NCBI GenBank assembly: GCA_905116865.2
Contig: CAJHNH020001114.1
Location: forward strand, 152,501 to 216,500
Source: Candidula unifasciata
Lineage: Eukaryota > Mollusca > Gastropoda > Stylommatophora > Geomitridae
Direction: 5' to 3'
Length of the DNA: 64,000 bases
The notes under the pieces are model-generated. The model was not told the origin of the DNA, did no database searches, and worked only from the letters and a program-made list of their open reading frames with translations. The translations under genes and the position numbers were made by a program. This document shows positions 38,001 to 50,000 of this stretch, in pieces. Every line of letters begins with the position of its first letter. The first letter of the stretch is position 1.

Positions 38001-41000
38001 CTCTAATCAGTCATCTTTCACTCACTGTACCTATATCAGTCATCTTTCACTCACTCACTGTACCTATATCAATCATTGTTCACTCACTCACTATACCTCT
38101 GTCATCTTTCACACACTGTACCTATACCTATATCATTGTTTATGCAAATGAAAGTTGCATCTCCTTGTTGGTGTATCACTTGCCAAAAGATTTAATCTAT
38201 ACAGCAGGCTTGAGAATATGTTCCCCGCCTCCTGTTTCTGCCTGACTTTGATCTGTAGAATCGGAAAACCTTGCTGTGAAGAGAAAATGGAAACTTTACA
38301 TCTGCTTTCTACAGTGCGGTATTCTTGTTTTGAAAAAAGTGACCTATTTTCTTTCTTTTGTATGTTGGTAATAGGTAAAGCATTTTTCCACTTCTTAAGA
38401 CTTTGACAAGACTGTTACCTTTGCCTAGCTAGCTTAGAGCTGTTCACCATTTGTTTACTCTTGATAAATGTGTTGCTGTCATATGTGTGATTTGTTTACT
38501 CTTGATAAATGTGTTGCTGTCATATGTGTGATTTGTTTACTCTTGATAAATGTGTTGCTGTCATATGTGTGACTCTGGGTAACTGTAGCTATTCATAACA
38601 TAGTGCTGTGTTGTTGTGTGTGGGTAGTAATTGATTACATGATTTTTACATTGCCTATTTCTCTATATGAGAATAGTGACTTTGTCTACTGTATTTGCTG
38701 TATTTAGCAATTATTCTATCCCGGATTAATAGTCAGAAGTAAAGGGTCCCTTTCATATCAATATATATGAAGCTAGACTTAAAAAATAGACCAGTCAGCA
38801 TGCCATGGGTGAGGCAGTCAGCGTGCCATGGCTGATACGTATTTGAATACAGACTTTACGTGATCATTATTTAGTTTCCATGTTTTTGTTGAACTGTCTG
38901 TGGTATATGTGGTCAAGACCAGATCGATCAGTTTCCCTAATGGCTTTCCAATTTAGGGAACGTTTTAGTTAAGAATCGCACAACGTAATTTATGCCATAA
39001 TCTGCAAAAGATCTAACAAGGCATAGAAACTAGCAGGAAGCTAGCTGATCATTTCTGGGAACCCCTTGCCGATATTGACTTAACCTAGCCCCTTTCCATT
39101 TTAACAGCCCTGACCACAGAGGTAACGGTGATATATCTGTCACAGCATTTAAATCTTGCTCTGGCGATCATGCCAGGCGCCTTGCTTCACAAAATGGCCT
39201 CATTCAACCTCAGCCTAGGTGTTCTTAGTCCAGGTGGCATCAGTGTCCAAAGCCCATTCATCTAAACAGTTTTACTATCACATAAAATTTTTTTTTTTTT
39301 AAATATTATTTCATAATCTCTTATCTGTACCATTTATGAATCATTACCATTTGTATTTTTATTACTCTTTTATTCCTACTATAATATTAGATATTAACAT
39401 TACTTTTTATTGTTTGCAACTATTTTTCTGCCTTCGTTTATTTTATTTCATTCATTCCACATCACATTTTTTTTTTAAGTTGTCACATGACTCCTTAATT
39501 ATTGCAATACTCTTTTCTTGGTTACCATTGTGTATTTCATTTCATGTTCGAGAAAGCTTGCTGGCCAAAACGTCATGTTCGAGAAAGCTAGCCGGCCGAA
39601 ACGTCAATTTGGGTTGTTTTGTGCACGTTTTTCTGCTTCTCCATTTTGTTAAGGTTTTTAGTCACATCTCACTGAGATTCCTTGGTACTAGCTTGGCTGC
39701 AAGTCACCCCCTTATTTGCCCATTAACAAACATGTCGTCAAAGATGACAGTTTGCTGAAACTGGATGCATGGGCCCATATGGTGCATAAATCACTGACTG
39801 CCTAGCTGTAAATCACTTTATGGCGTGTCACCCCCTTTAAGGGAGAATGCTGAAGAAGCCACCTGGGTTCTCTAGGCTGATTGCTGTGAAATCTGAGTTT
39901 GAGGGAAGTCAGAATCTTAACTCTTTGAGTCCCAGGGGGTTTAGCATCACAGGCCCAGGAGGTAGTAAAGAAAGTAATAAAATCGGTGCATCATGCGTTC
40001 ATTGGGCTTCTAGGTAGGAACCTATGAACGTATGATGCGTTCCTTGGGACAGAGTAACGGGCCTTGTAATACATTTTCTCCTTGACTTATCTGACATACA
40101 ACCATAAGAAATTAACAAGATTACGCTGGTAGGGTCGGAAGAAATTCAAGGATGCTGTAGATTACTAGTTTTTCCACATTATGTACAATATGCGTACGTA
40201 CATACAAGTAGATTGGATTTTTTTTTTGTTTAACAATTTTCATAACCCATTTGAATGAAGTGTTGAAAACTATAAATTCGGTTTATGACCAGTTAGTGGG
40301 AACAGAACTGGGAGTTAATCCGAGTAGACCCTGTATTACCTTGAGCAATGACTTATCTCACAAAATACAATTGCAAATGTTGGAAATCTGTTAAAGTAAG
40401 GCTGAAGATGAATACTTATATTTTAAAAATTAGTTTGTTTTTATATACAATTTTTAGCTCTTGTGCTTCTCTGATTTTACTTAACTCACCTTATTTTGAA
40501 AATGCCATCTAGACAGAACCCTCCAACTGCCAGTTAGTAAACTGTGAAGCCAAAATGTAAACTGGCACAAAGGCCCACTTGGCATGGGACATCATCTGCC
40601 AGTGACATCACTACATTATAACTACCTAAGTTCTGCCGCAGTCCTTCAAAGCTTCGTGGTCTTGATTTCATATAAATACTTTTGCATGATCCCAGCAGTA
40701 GCAGGTAGAGAGGGCTGTGCTAGCTAATGTACCTTTTGTACCTTTTTAAATAACATTTTTGCTGTTTCGAAGTTTTCTAATTGCCTTTTGGTAGTTGCCC
40801 TTGTATGCCTATGTAATTGCTAAGCTGACTTCATGACTGGTGTGTGGCTTTAACTAATGGGAATTAACTCATTTTTCTTCATTGATCTCATGTTTTGCTT
40901 CCAGATATATTGAGATAGGTGGTTAAGGCATTTTTCTTGGGCTCTGAAAGTTGTAGATTCAGCTTCTGCTCTGTAACTCTATTTGCAAGTGTTGTCTCAC

Positions 41001-44000
41001 CCAGGGGTAGTTGCTGGGGCTCAGAATTTGTACACTGTGACATTGAGAGCTGCTTTTTGAATAGACTCAGATCCATGGGGGATGAAGCTTGGTACAGTGA
41101 GGGTGATCCTCTGCATCTCGGATTCATGTTAGTGTTATCAGTGGGAAATATAGTTCACACATACTGGTGCTACATTTCTTTGGAGTGAACACAATAAGCC
41201 ATAAAAGGGACAATGCAGCATGGACAAAACATGGTCTCTACGTTACTGGCATTGTGCTGTGGAGAGTAGCAGTTCCATCCCTGGCCTTTCCTCACCGAAC
41301 ATATAGTTCAAGGTGTCCTTGAACCACGCTACCGCTGCGGCATCAATGAAACATCCTGGCTAGCGGGAGCTATGGTGAAGTTGCAACACACCTGCCAGTA
41401 GTGAATTTACCACCGCTGCAACAAGTACAAAGAGATATAAATGGACATACTTGGAGAGAATGCCTTCTGATACTATACCATACGGAGCATATATGAAAAG
41501 AGAAGAGGTAGACCAAGAACACAATGGAAATATAAGGTCAGAGAAACACTACAGCACTGTCTGATTGAAGCAGCTAGAAAAGCACTAAGCAGGACCTCAA
41601 CACCTGAAGCGGTAAAAGAGGACGTAAAGGAGAAGATGAATTAGCAGGTTCCTTCAAAGTCATAGCACATGAGCATGAAATATGAGGAACCGTCTGCCTG
41701 CCTATAAATAAGCCAGTTTTGTAAAATGGATTTGCATGGACGACTCTCTAAAACAAGACCAGTGTTGACAAGTGAACAAACAAGCAGAAATTTCTGCTGG
41801 CTTTCACATCTAGTGAACACTAAAGTGATCATCTGTGAACCCTAATTGATCCTGGGGTCAAATTGAGAATGTGTAGATACATGATCCTAACAGTGGTCCA
41901 AAACTTTTGTTTATTATTGTGGAATATTCTTAAAGTGAACTTGCTCGTTGCACACACCATTGTACCTTGACTCCGTTTAGCACAGTATAACACTGTCATC
42001 TGTAAAGGTGCCTGCAGAGGAAATATTCACTTTGTCAACACAAAGATTCACTTTGCTGCCACAGATTGTTTGACCAGCCTGTTTTTTATTTTAATTTTGA
42101 GATCTTGCAACTTTTCACATAAATTCTAATCTTTCCCTGTTTTTATACATATACTCTTGTAATAATACAGATTTGCTTATTTCCCTTAATTGTATCATTT
42201 TTTGCTAGTATAAGGTTGCTAAATAGTTGCTAAATGTTTCTATAACTGTTATTCATAAGAATATTGGGTGATCAGAGCAGAATTTGTTTTAAACCTTTTT
42301 TTTTTTTTTTTAAATCTGGAAATGTATTTGAAAATGTTATTTAACCAGTTGTATAAAACCAAAAAGCCTCCAGATGACCCCAGAAGCTACCGCCCGATAT
42401 CCTTAACATCATGCTTGGGCAAAGTTGCAGAAAGAATGATAAACAGGCACTTATATTGGTTCCTAGAGAGTTCTAGTGTTCTATGCCATGAACAGGCAGG
42501 CTTCAGAACCAACTGTACAGAAGACCAGCTGTTCAGACTGACACAAAGAATACATGATGGCTTCCAGAATAAGAAACACACAGTGGCCGTCTTTGTCGAC
42601 CTCCAGCAGGCCTATGACAGAGTATGGAGAAAAGGTCTCCTGATAAAGATGATGAGCATAGGAATACATGGCAGATTGTATAACTGGGTGAAATACTTTC
42701 TGATAGAACAATCTAGACTAAGATGCACAACGCAATCTCTTCTAAAGAAGTCTTGGAGGAGGGTTTGCCACAAGGCTCATCATTGAGCTGGGCCGAAAAA
42801 GCCTTGTTCGCTGATGACCTAGCAGTATGGCAGAGTCATGAAAATGTGGAAAGTGGAGCTCAAAGACTGAATGGAGACCTAAGAAGACTGCATGAGTACT
42901 GCCAAAGATGGAAACTCAAGGTTAACTGTGCAAAGACGGTCTACACAATCTTTACCAAAAGCCACCAAGTAGCAAGGAAGAATATTAACCTGAGGTTAGA
43001 CAAACACCAAGTGATGAAAGAAGAGCATCCCACATACCTTGGAGTCACACTTGACCGGCAGCTCAGCCTCAAGAACCATATTGGAAACGTCAGGAATAAG
43101 GCATTGAGGCGGTTACAGTTATTAAAGAGACTTGCAGGTACATCATGGGGATCAGACAAGGAAACTCTGAGGGGCTTGATATGTTCGCTCTGTGATAGAG
43201 TACAACAACTCACTGGTTACAACTTGCTCCAAAACTAACATAGAGACTCTTGACAGAGTACAAAATAATGCCCACCGATTAATCTGCGAAGCTATGCAGT
43301 CTACACCAACTGCTGCATGTGAAATCCACACAAATGTAGAACCCCTCGCATTGCGGAAAGAAAAAGCCACTTTAGAAATTTATGAAAGATGGTTAGAAAA
43401 AATCGTAACCATCCTAATAGACATCTTGTAGAAAACTGGGAATATGTCGCGTGCGGATGTGCACTAGAACGCACCAGTACTGAGTGAGCAAAAACAATAC
43501 GTAACGTCCTGAAGGGATTGTTGTCAAAGGCAGTTGTTTACTTAATCCAGACTCATTCAAGCACATCAACAAAAGCCCGCTCGTACATCCATGGACTGAT
43601 GTCCTCACGATAAGTCGCAGTCTGACCTTGAGATTCAGACAGTCATCTCTGTCTTCGGTTCCGCAGTCTGAATTAAGTAATAAAAGTATACTTGGTTACT
43701 GCCGAACTGTGACAATATACCAGCTTTCTGCTGAGGTTTACAGTGAAGTCCCGGGGTAAAACGTCCTCAAGGATCCAACTGTATACAACGTCTGCTTCCG
43801 TGGAATCCCTGGGTAAAGTGTCCTCAAGGATCCACATGTCCATCTCCTTCGGACTGTATACATCAACTGCCTTTGACAACAATCCCTTCACAACGTTAGT
43901 ATTGTTTTGACGTCTTATTTGCTCACTCAGTACTGGTGCGTTCTAGTGTATGTCCGCACGCGACAGAACACGAAACAAAGAATAAAGCACAAATCGGTTT

Positions 44001-47000
44001 TACACTGTGTTAATGAAATTCAGGATAGATACCACCTCCCAGAAAGACATCAAGGAATTCAGAATGTTGCAAGAAACCTACCACCACATGCTCGTTTTAA
44101 AGCTCCAGAAGTCCGAATTAAATTGGTAGGCGAGGAAACCAATCAGTCCGACCCAATCGCTCCTATGAACTCATCACCAAAGACCGTTGATTCTTACCCC
44201 CGAGAATGGATACATGTCTATACTGATGGATCAGCATTTAAAGCTATCATTAAAGCAGGTTACGGAATCTACATAGGTTATCCCGATGGATCTGTTGAAG
44301 AGATTTTTGATGCATGCGGGGATTTCTGTTCAAATTATGAAGCTGAAATAATTGCACTGGAAACAGCAGTATACCACCTAAAGACTGTAATGGATGTTTA
44401 CCCTTCAAAGGTCCAAAATATTGTCATCTTCACAGATTCAATGTCTGCCCTTCAAGCTCTGGAGGGCAGTGAACGCTGCAGAACTGACATAGCCAAGATA
44501 ATCCTGGATGCTGATCAGCTTATTACCTCATACAACATCAGAATAGTGATGCAGTGGATTCCAGGCCACTCCCGCACACCAGGTAATGACAGAGCTGACA
44601 GATTGGCAAAGAAAGGAGCAACACAAGAACCACCTACAGCGACAACCCTCCAGACAGCAAAAACACTTATAAGAGCTAGAAACAAAGAGACTTAGTTGAA
44701 CAGATGGGCTATGGGAGACACTGGAAGAGAGGTTTATAGACGTATGGCTGGCCCTGATCCTAATGACAGCATCAACCATCTAACAAGAAGGGACCAGGCT
44801 ACCATCTTCAGACTTAGAACGCCACATACTCCACTCAATGGACATCTAAACAGAATACAGCCACAACACTCCCCAGAGTGCCAGCTATGTAACTACCCCT
44901 ACGAAACTGTTGAACACCATCTCTTTGAGTGCCCAAAACTCAGTGAGACAAGAAGAACGCTACTCCCTCGGAGACCAGACAAGTGGAACACCTTGTACAG
45001 AGGAAAAGAACAGCTTGTGAAAACATGCAAATTCCACTACATGGCATTGGGCCAAAGGGCGAAAGCTCATGCACCGCTGGATCGATAACAACAACCAGTT
45101 GTATTGCAAGTAGTAAAATAGTAAATGACCTTTTTCATTAGTGCACCAGGCATATGATTGAAACATATTTTATAGACTAGTTGACACTGTAGGTGCTGTC
45201 ATCAGCATCATGCTAGCCACCTTTACTTCCCAGGACTTTACCTGGTACCCAGATTTTTTTTTTAAATCCTACTTTATGCAGATTTTAACCCAAGACCATA
45301 AGATCAAAGACAGATGTTAGCTGCTACACAACCACACACTCCCCTGCTATATAAGTATTGTTTATATTTTCTTCCTCTTGTTTAACAGTATCTCAGAGAT
45401 AAACTGTTTTTGGGGGGAAAGGGGGGGGGGGGGGTATTTAAATGACTGAAATCACTTCCATTTAATCATTGTCCTTATCTTTCTTTCCTGGACTTGTAAT
45501 TAGTGTTCTGTTAAAGAAAATCTGGCATAGAGAAATTGACATGGCACATGACAAGAATACGTGGAAAGACCATACGGCTTGATTTAAAAAAAAAAAAAAA
45601 AAATTGCAGTGTTGGTAATCATTGTTGCCCACAGCATCCTGTCTGTGAAAAAAGTTTTGTGACAGTATATGTATGCACAATTTTTGCATTTCCTTCCCTT
45701 GTGATTTTGAGTTTATGTTGGCTCATATGCAACGCTCGGTTTAATTAAAGGTCCCTTTTCATGCCTTTTGCACATCAGGCAAAGACTTAAATTTGTATAA
45801 ACCACACATCAGGCAAAGACTTATATTTGTATAAACCACACATCAGGCAAAGACTTATATTTGTATAAACCACACATCAGACAAAGAATTAAATTTGTAT
45901 AAACCACACATCTAGACTCCCCAAGGAACTTCTTGGAACATTGTATTTACCATCTAGACTCCCCAAGTAACTTCTTGGTACTCAGTTAAGGCAGGATTAA
46001 TTTTTTGCAATCTGCTATGGTGTGAATTCAGACCAATTTCTTCATGTGGGTTGCAGGGCCAGGGTTGCGAACAAAGATTAGACCCACCGCACCCCTAACA
46101 AGCATGGTGTGGGAGGCGACTAATTAGGGAGTTTCCTTCAAAGCCGGATGTGTATTTATTTGAGAGGTGATTAATCAATAGTCTGAATAAAAATAAGCTA
46201 CACCTGTTAAACATCCATGCCAAACCTAAGTTTTGGATCAAGACCAAAGTCAAGGAGTGGATTACAACCAGAACTTTCTGCTAGAATTACAGCCAGTGAT
46301 TGTCAAGAAGAAACCTGTGGTTATCCGACCAGCAGGTTGAAAACTTATCCGACCAGCAGGTTGAAACCTGTGGTTATCTGACCAGCAGGTGGAAACCTGT
46401 GGTTATCCGACCAGCAGGTGGAAATCTGTGGTTATCCGACCAGCAGGTGGAAACCTGTGGTTATCCGACCAGCAGGCGGAAACCTGTGGTATCCGACCAG
46501 CAGGCGGAAACCTGTGGTATCCGACCAGCAGGCGGAAACCTGTGGTATCCGACCAGCAGGCGGAAACCTGTGGTATCCGACCAGCAGGCGGAAACCTGTG
46601 GTTATCCGACCAGCAGGCGGAAACCTGTGGTTATCCGACCAGCAGGCGGAAACCTGTGGTTATCCGACCAGCAGGCGGAAACCTGTGGTTATCCAACCAG
46701 CAGGTGGATGTGCAAGCCACTGGTACCACAGCTGGAAATTAGAAAGCAAGCACAAATGCATGCTTTTAGAACTAGCTAACAGTGTTGTTGTTCTTTGTAT
46801 CAACAGAATTAGGAGCAGACAGTACATTGCTGAAGCATAACCGAAGTGAATCCATCACAGAAGAACAAGATCGGCTACTTGTGTCGGTGAGTATATATTC
46901 AGTAAGGCCATCTTAGGGTATGTGATTGTAGGGTTAACACAAAGCGAGGCAAATGCCACACAGACGATGAACGATGGCACCAAGAGCAGTATTTAATTAT

Positions 47001-50000
47001 TAACCTTTAGAATGTATAAGAGCACACATAAGGTCTTTAACTCCTCCTAACACCTCAGTGAGGTAACTGGGAGAAGCTGTATGTGCTGATCATTGTTGCT
47101 GAAATCAGCCAAGAGTTACCATGTGTCATGTCAGACAACATAAAATCATACATTGGGCTAAATAAGACAAATACACAGCGGTATAAAACTTTGAAAACAT
47201 GACAGAATACAGGCAGACTGAAGAGAAAGATATCTAGTTACATTGCTAAAATAAAAAAAATATAGAATTGTTTTTCTAACGATTTGTTGAAAGCTTGTTT
47301 TAAAAATATATTTTTAACGACGAGATGAAAGGGCTAAACAAAACAGGCATGAGAATGGTTGCCCTATTTAAAAAACATCTGACATACTGTTTTATTTAAA
47401 GCGATATGTATGTCTTATGTCACAAGGAAGTATAGGCCCTTTACCAATCATGCCAGGTTCATTGTTGACTTGTTAATTAGTTGGGATTTTACAACGGTTT
47501 TATTATGGAACAGCCAGGCTCATGTTTAGCACCGTTGCCCCGTAAGTTTTTTTAAATTGCGTTTTCAAAATATCTTTTAAGAGAAATAAAAAAATTTTTG
47601 AAACAAGTTAGTAAGAAGTTTGGAGTCTCAGTTTAAAAAAAATCAAGGGGGTTTGGAACCTGTAACCACAGAGGAGACACAGCATTCCTGCTAGCTGTTG
47701 CTTTTTATCATGACCACCAAATTACTCAGTTTAAAAAAAATGAACTGCTTTCCTTCCTCTTGACCAAGAAATACTGGTTTTATTGACATAGCCACAAAGA
47801 GGGAAATGTCATAAAGTGATTATGATGCTAGACAGCCCCCCCCCCCCCCCAATCCCCCCCCCTCTCCCCCCCCTCTCTCAATCCCCCCCCTCTCCCCCCC
47901 CCCTCTCTCAATCCCCCCAAAAACCTTTTTACCTATGGTATCACAGGGATTTTGTTTTAAGTGTCATATTGACCAAGTCTACACACTATGGAGTTGCAAG
48001 GAGTACTAAAGCTGTTTTATAGGTGTATTGGTGACTGCACAAAGACGTGTATCCATATCCATTAAATCAGAAAATGTGCTTTATCGTGGCAACAGGGTTA
48101 GGTAGCTCCTGCCACATGCAAGAATATGTGCATTAGAGGAACAGCACAAGGTAATTCTCCAAACCAGATACTGAGCCTTAGAGGATTGAACACACAACAA
48201 ATGAAACATTCTAACCTTTGAAAGTTATAAATCTTTGAATAAAGAGATGCAGTGTACAGACAGCTAAAGGATGAGCAAGCTAGTTAATGGCTGAGCATTT
48301 TCTGCATGGATAAGTCAGTTTCCTTTGTTACAAGACACATGAAAGTTCACATAACTTTATGTTGCACTTGTGAGTACTTATTTAGTGTCCAAGTAACCTA
48401 GAATGAAATGGCTGGTCCCAGGATGAAGAGGCAAAGGACATTTAAAAAGTAGACACAGGAACATTAACTGTTCTTGTAATTTTTACATTTGGCCTGAGCA
48501 CACTAATGGTATCTGGCTTTTTTAAGTGGTAGCTTTCACTGGGTACTTTTAGCATGTGTGGGAACCGCAAACCCATTTAGGAGGGGGGGGGGAGGGGAGG
48601 GAGGAGGAGAATCGACCCACTGCTGCTGCTAACAAGCATGTCTTAAAAGTCAACATGGTGTTTCCTTCACATCAGTGTGTTTGAGATAAGAGAAACAGTC
48701 TGTACACAGATGAGCCAGATCTGTCAAATGGATGTGCACACGTACAAGTCAGGTTCTGGAACAAGACCAGAGTAGAGACATGAATGAACAACCAGAAATT
48801 TCTGCCAGTTTACAGCTGGGGGAAGAAGACTATTTGGCATAGTCATTGTATTATAGTGCTTACTTCCATATTTGGGCATATTCTGCATGACCTCAGCAAC
48901 AGTAACAATTATTTAAATAAGTGCTGGTGCTTATGGAGTCTGATCACATGTCAGGCAGTATACACAGCAAAAGTGTTTCTGATGTGATGTATTGAGATTG
49001 CTAAATACAGCACAGACTGTGACTAGAAAGTGTAACAGAGAATGGAAAAGATGCATGCATGCAAATATAATTGAATGTTTTGACATGTATTATGTCATAA
49101 GATCTGCCGTCAGGTGACTTCCAGGTAACAAATTTTGTTTATTCTTTCAGTTCCAAACAGTTGTTACTTTTAACTCCTATTGCAAGTTGACTGAAAAAAG
49201 AAATAGATACTTAGGTCCGAAAGAGTTCAACACAGACACTGTGGGATAGAAGTAGTTCAACTAATTGCTAAGATGTGAGGGTTAATATAGCTTCTGTCTA
49301 TAATGCAAGAACAAATAATTTTAGGAATGAGTAAGAAATGTTAATTTGAGATTTGGTACCTGACAATGTGCTGGGTCAAGTTGGATGCCATATTCAGTTT
49401 TAAAACCTTTGCCCAAATGCAGATTCAAACCCAAGACCTTCAAGCCCTGAACTCCCAAGCTAGCAGACAAGCATCTAGCTACTACACTTTCATAGCTACC
49501 AGTACACTTCTCTTCTTGTGTCCTTGTGCTAATGCTGAGAGGAGTCTGATGTAGTTTCCTGTCTTTGTCCTAGTGCTTATGCTGTAAAATGTCAGAGAGG
49601 AGTACTATATAGTTTGCCTTTGTCCCAGAACTTATGCTGTAAAATGTCACATAGTGGAGTCCGATATAGTTTCCTGTCTTTGTCCTAGTGCTTATGCTGT
49701 AAAATGTCATAAAGAGGATTCCGATATAGTTTCTTGTCTTTTTCCTAGTGCTTATGCTGTAAAATGTCATAAAGAAGAGTCCGATATAGTTCCCTGTCTT
49801 TGTCCTAATGCTTATGCTGTAAAATGTCAGAGAGGAGTCCTATATAGTTTGCCTTTGTCCCAGAACTTATGCTGTAAAATGTCACATAGTGGAGTCCGAT
49901 ATAGTTTCCTGTCTTTGTCCTAGTGCTTATGCTGTAAAATGTCAGAGAGGAGTCTGATGTAGTTTCCTGTCTTTGTCCTAGTGCTTATGCTGTAAAATGT

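Larger units (their letters stand above)
42330..45110 (+). mobile_element. I/Nimbus/Jockey-like LINE, 5'-truncated and broken
   Basis: Non-LTR retrotransposon inside intron 4. In order it holds RT (42350-43430), RNase H (44200-44630) and a C-terminal Cys-His knuckle (44870-44940). The RT has YRPISLTSCLGK, motif A VFVDLQQAYDRVW, motif B GLPQGSSLS and motif C FADDLAV. RNase H has YTDGSA, NYEAEII, FTDSMSAL and WIPGHSRTPGNDRADRLAK, so all four acidic positions look intact. The tail has CQLCNYPYETVEHHLFEC. Defects: missing 5' end, a frameshift near 42740-42780, loss of the segment between motifs B and C, a further frameshift near 43190, a 521-bp insertion and a stop at 44693. RT plus RNase H plus this knuckle fits the I/Nimbus group known from snails. 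Confidence 0.85.

Noticed and set aside
46300..46840. Open frame running from the 28/29-bp repeat into the cyclase exon at 46807
   Set aside because: The exon is read in another frame, set by the split Glu codon from 28547. The repeat frame ends at a stop within the exon.
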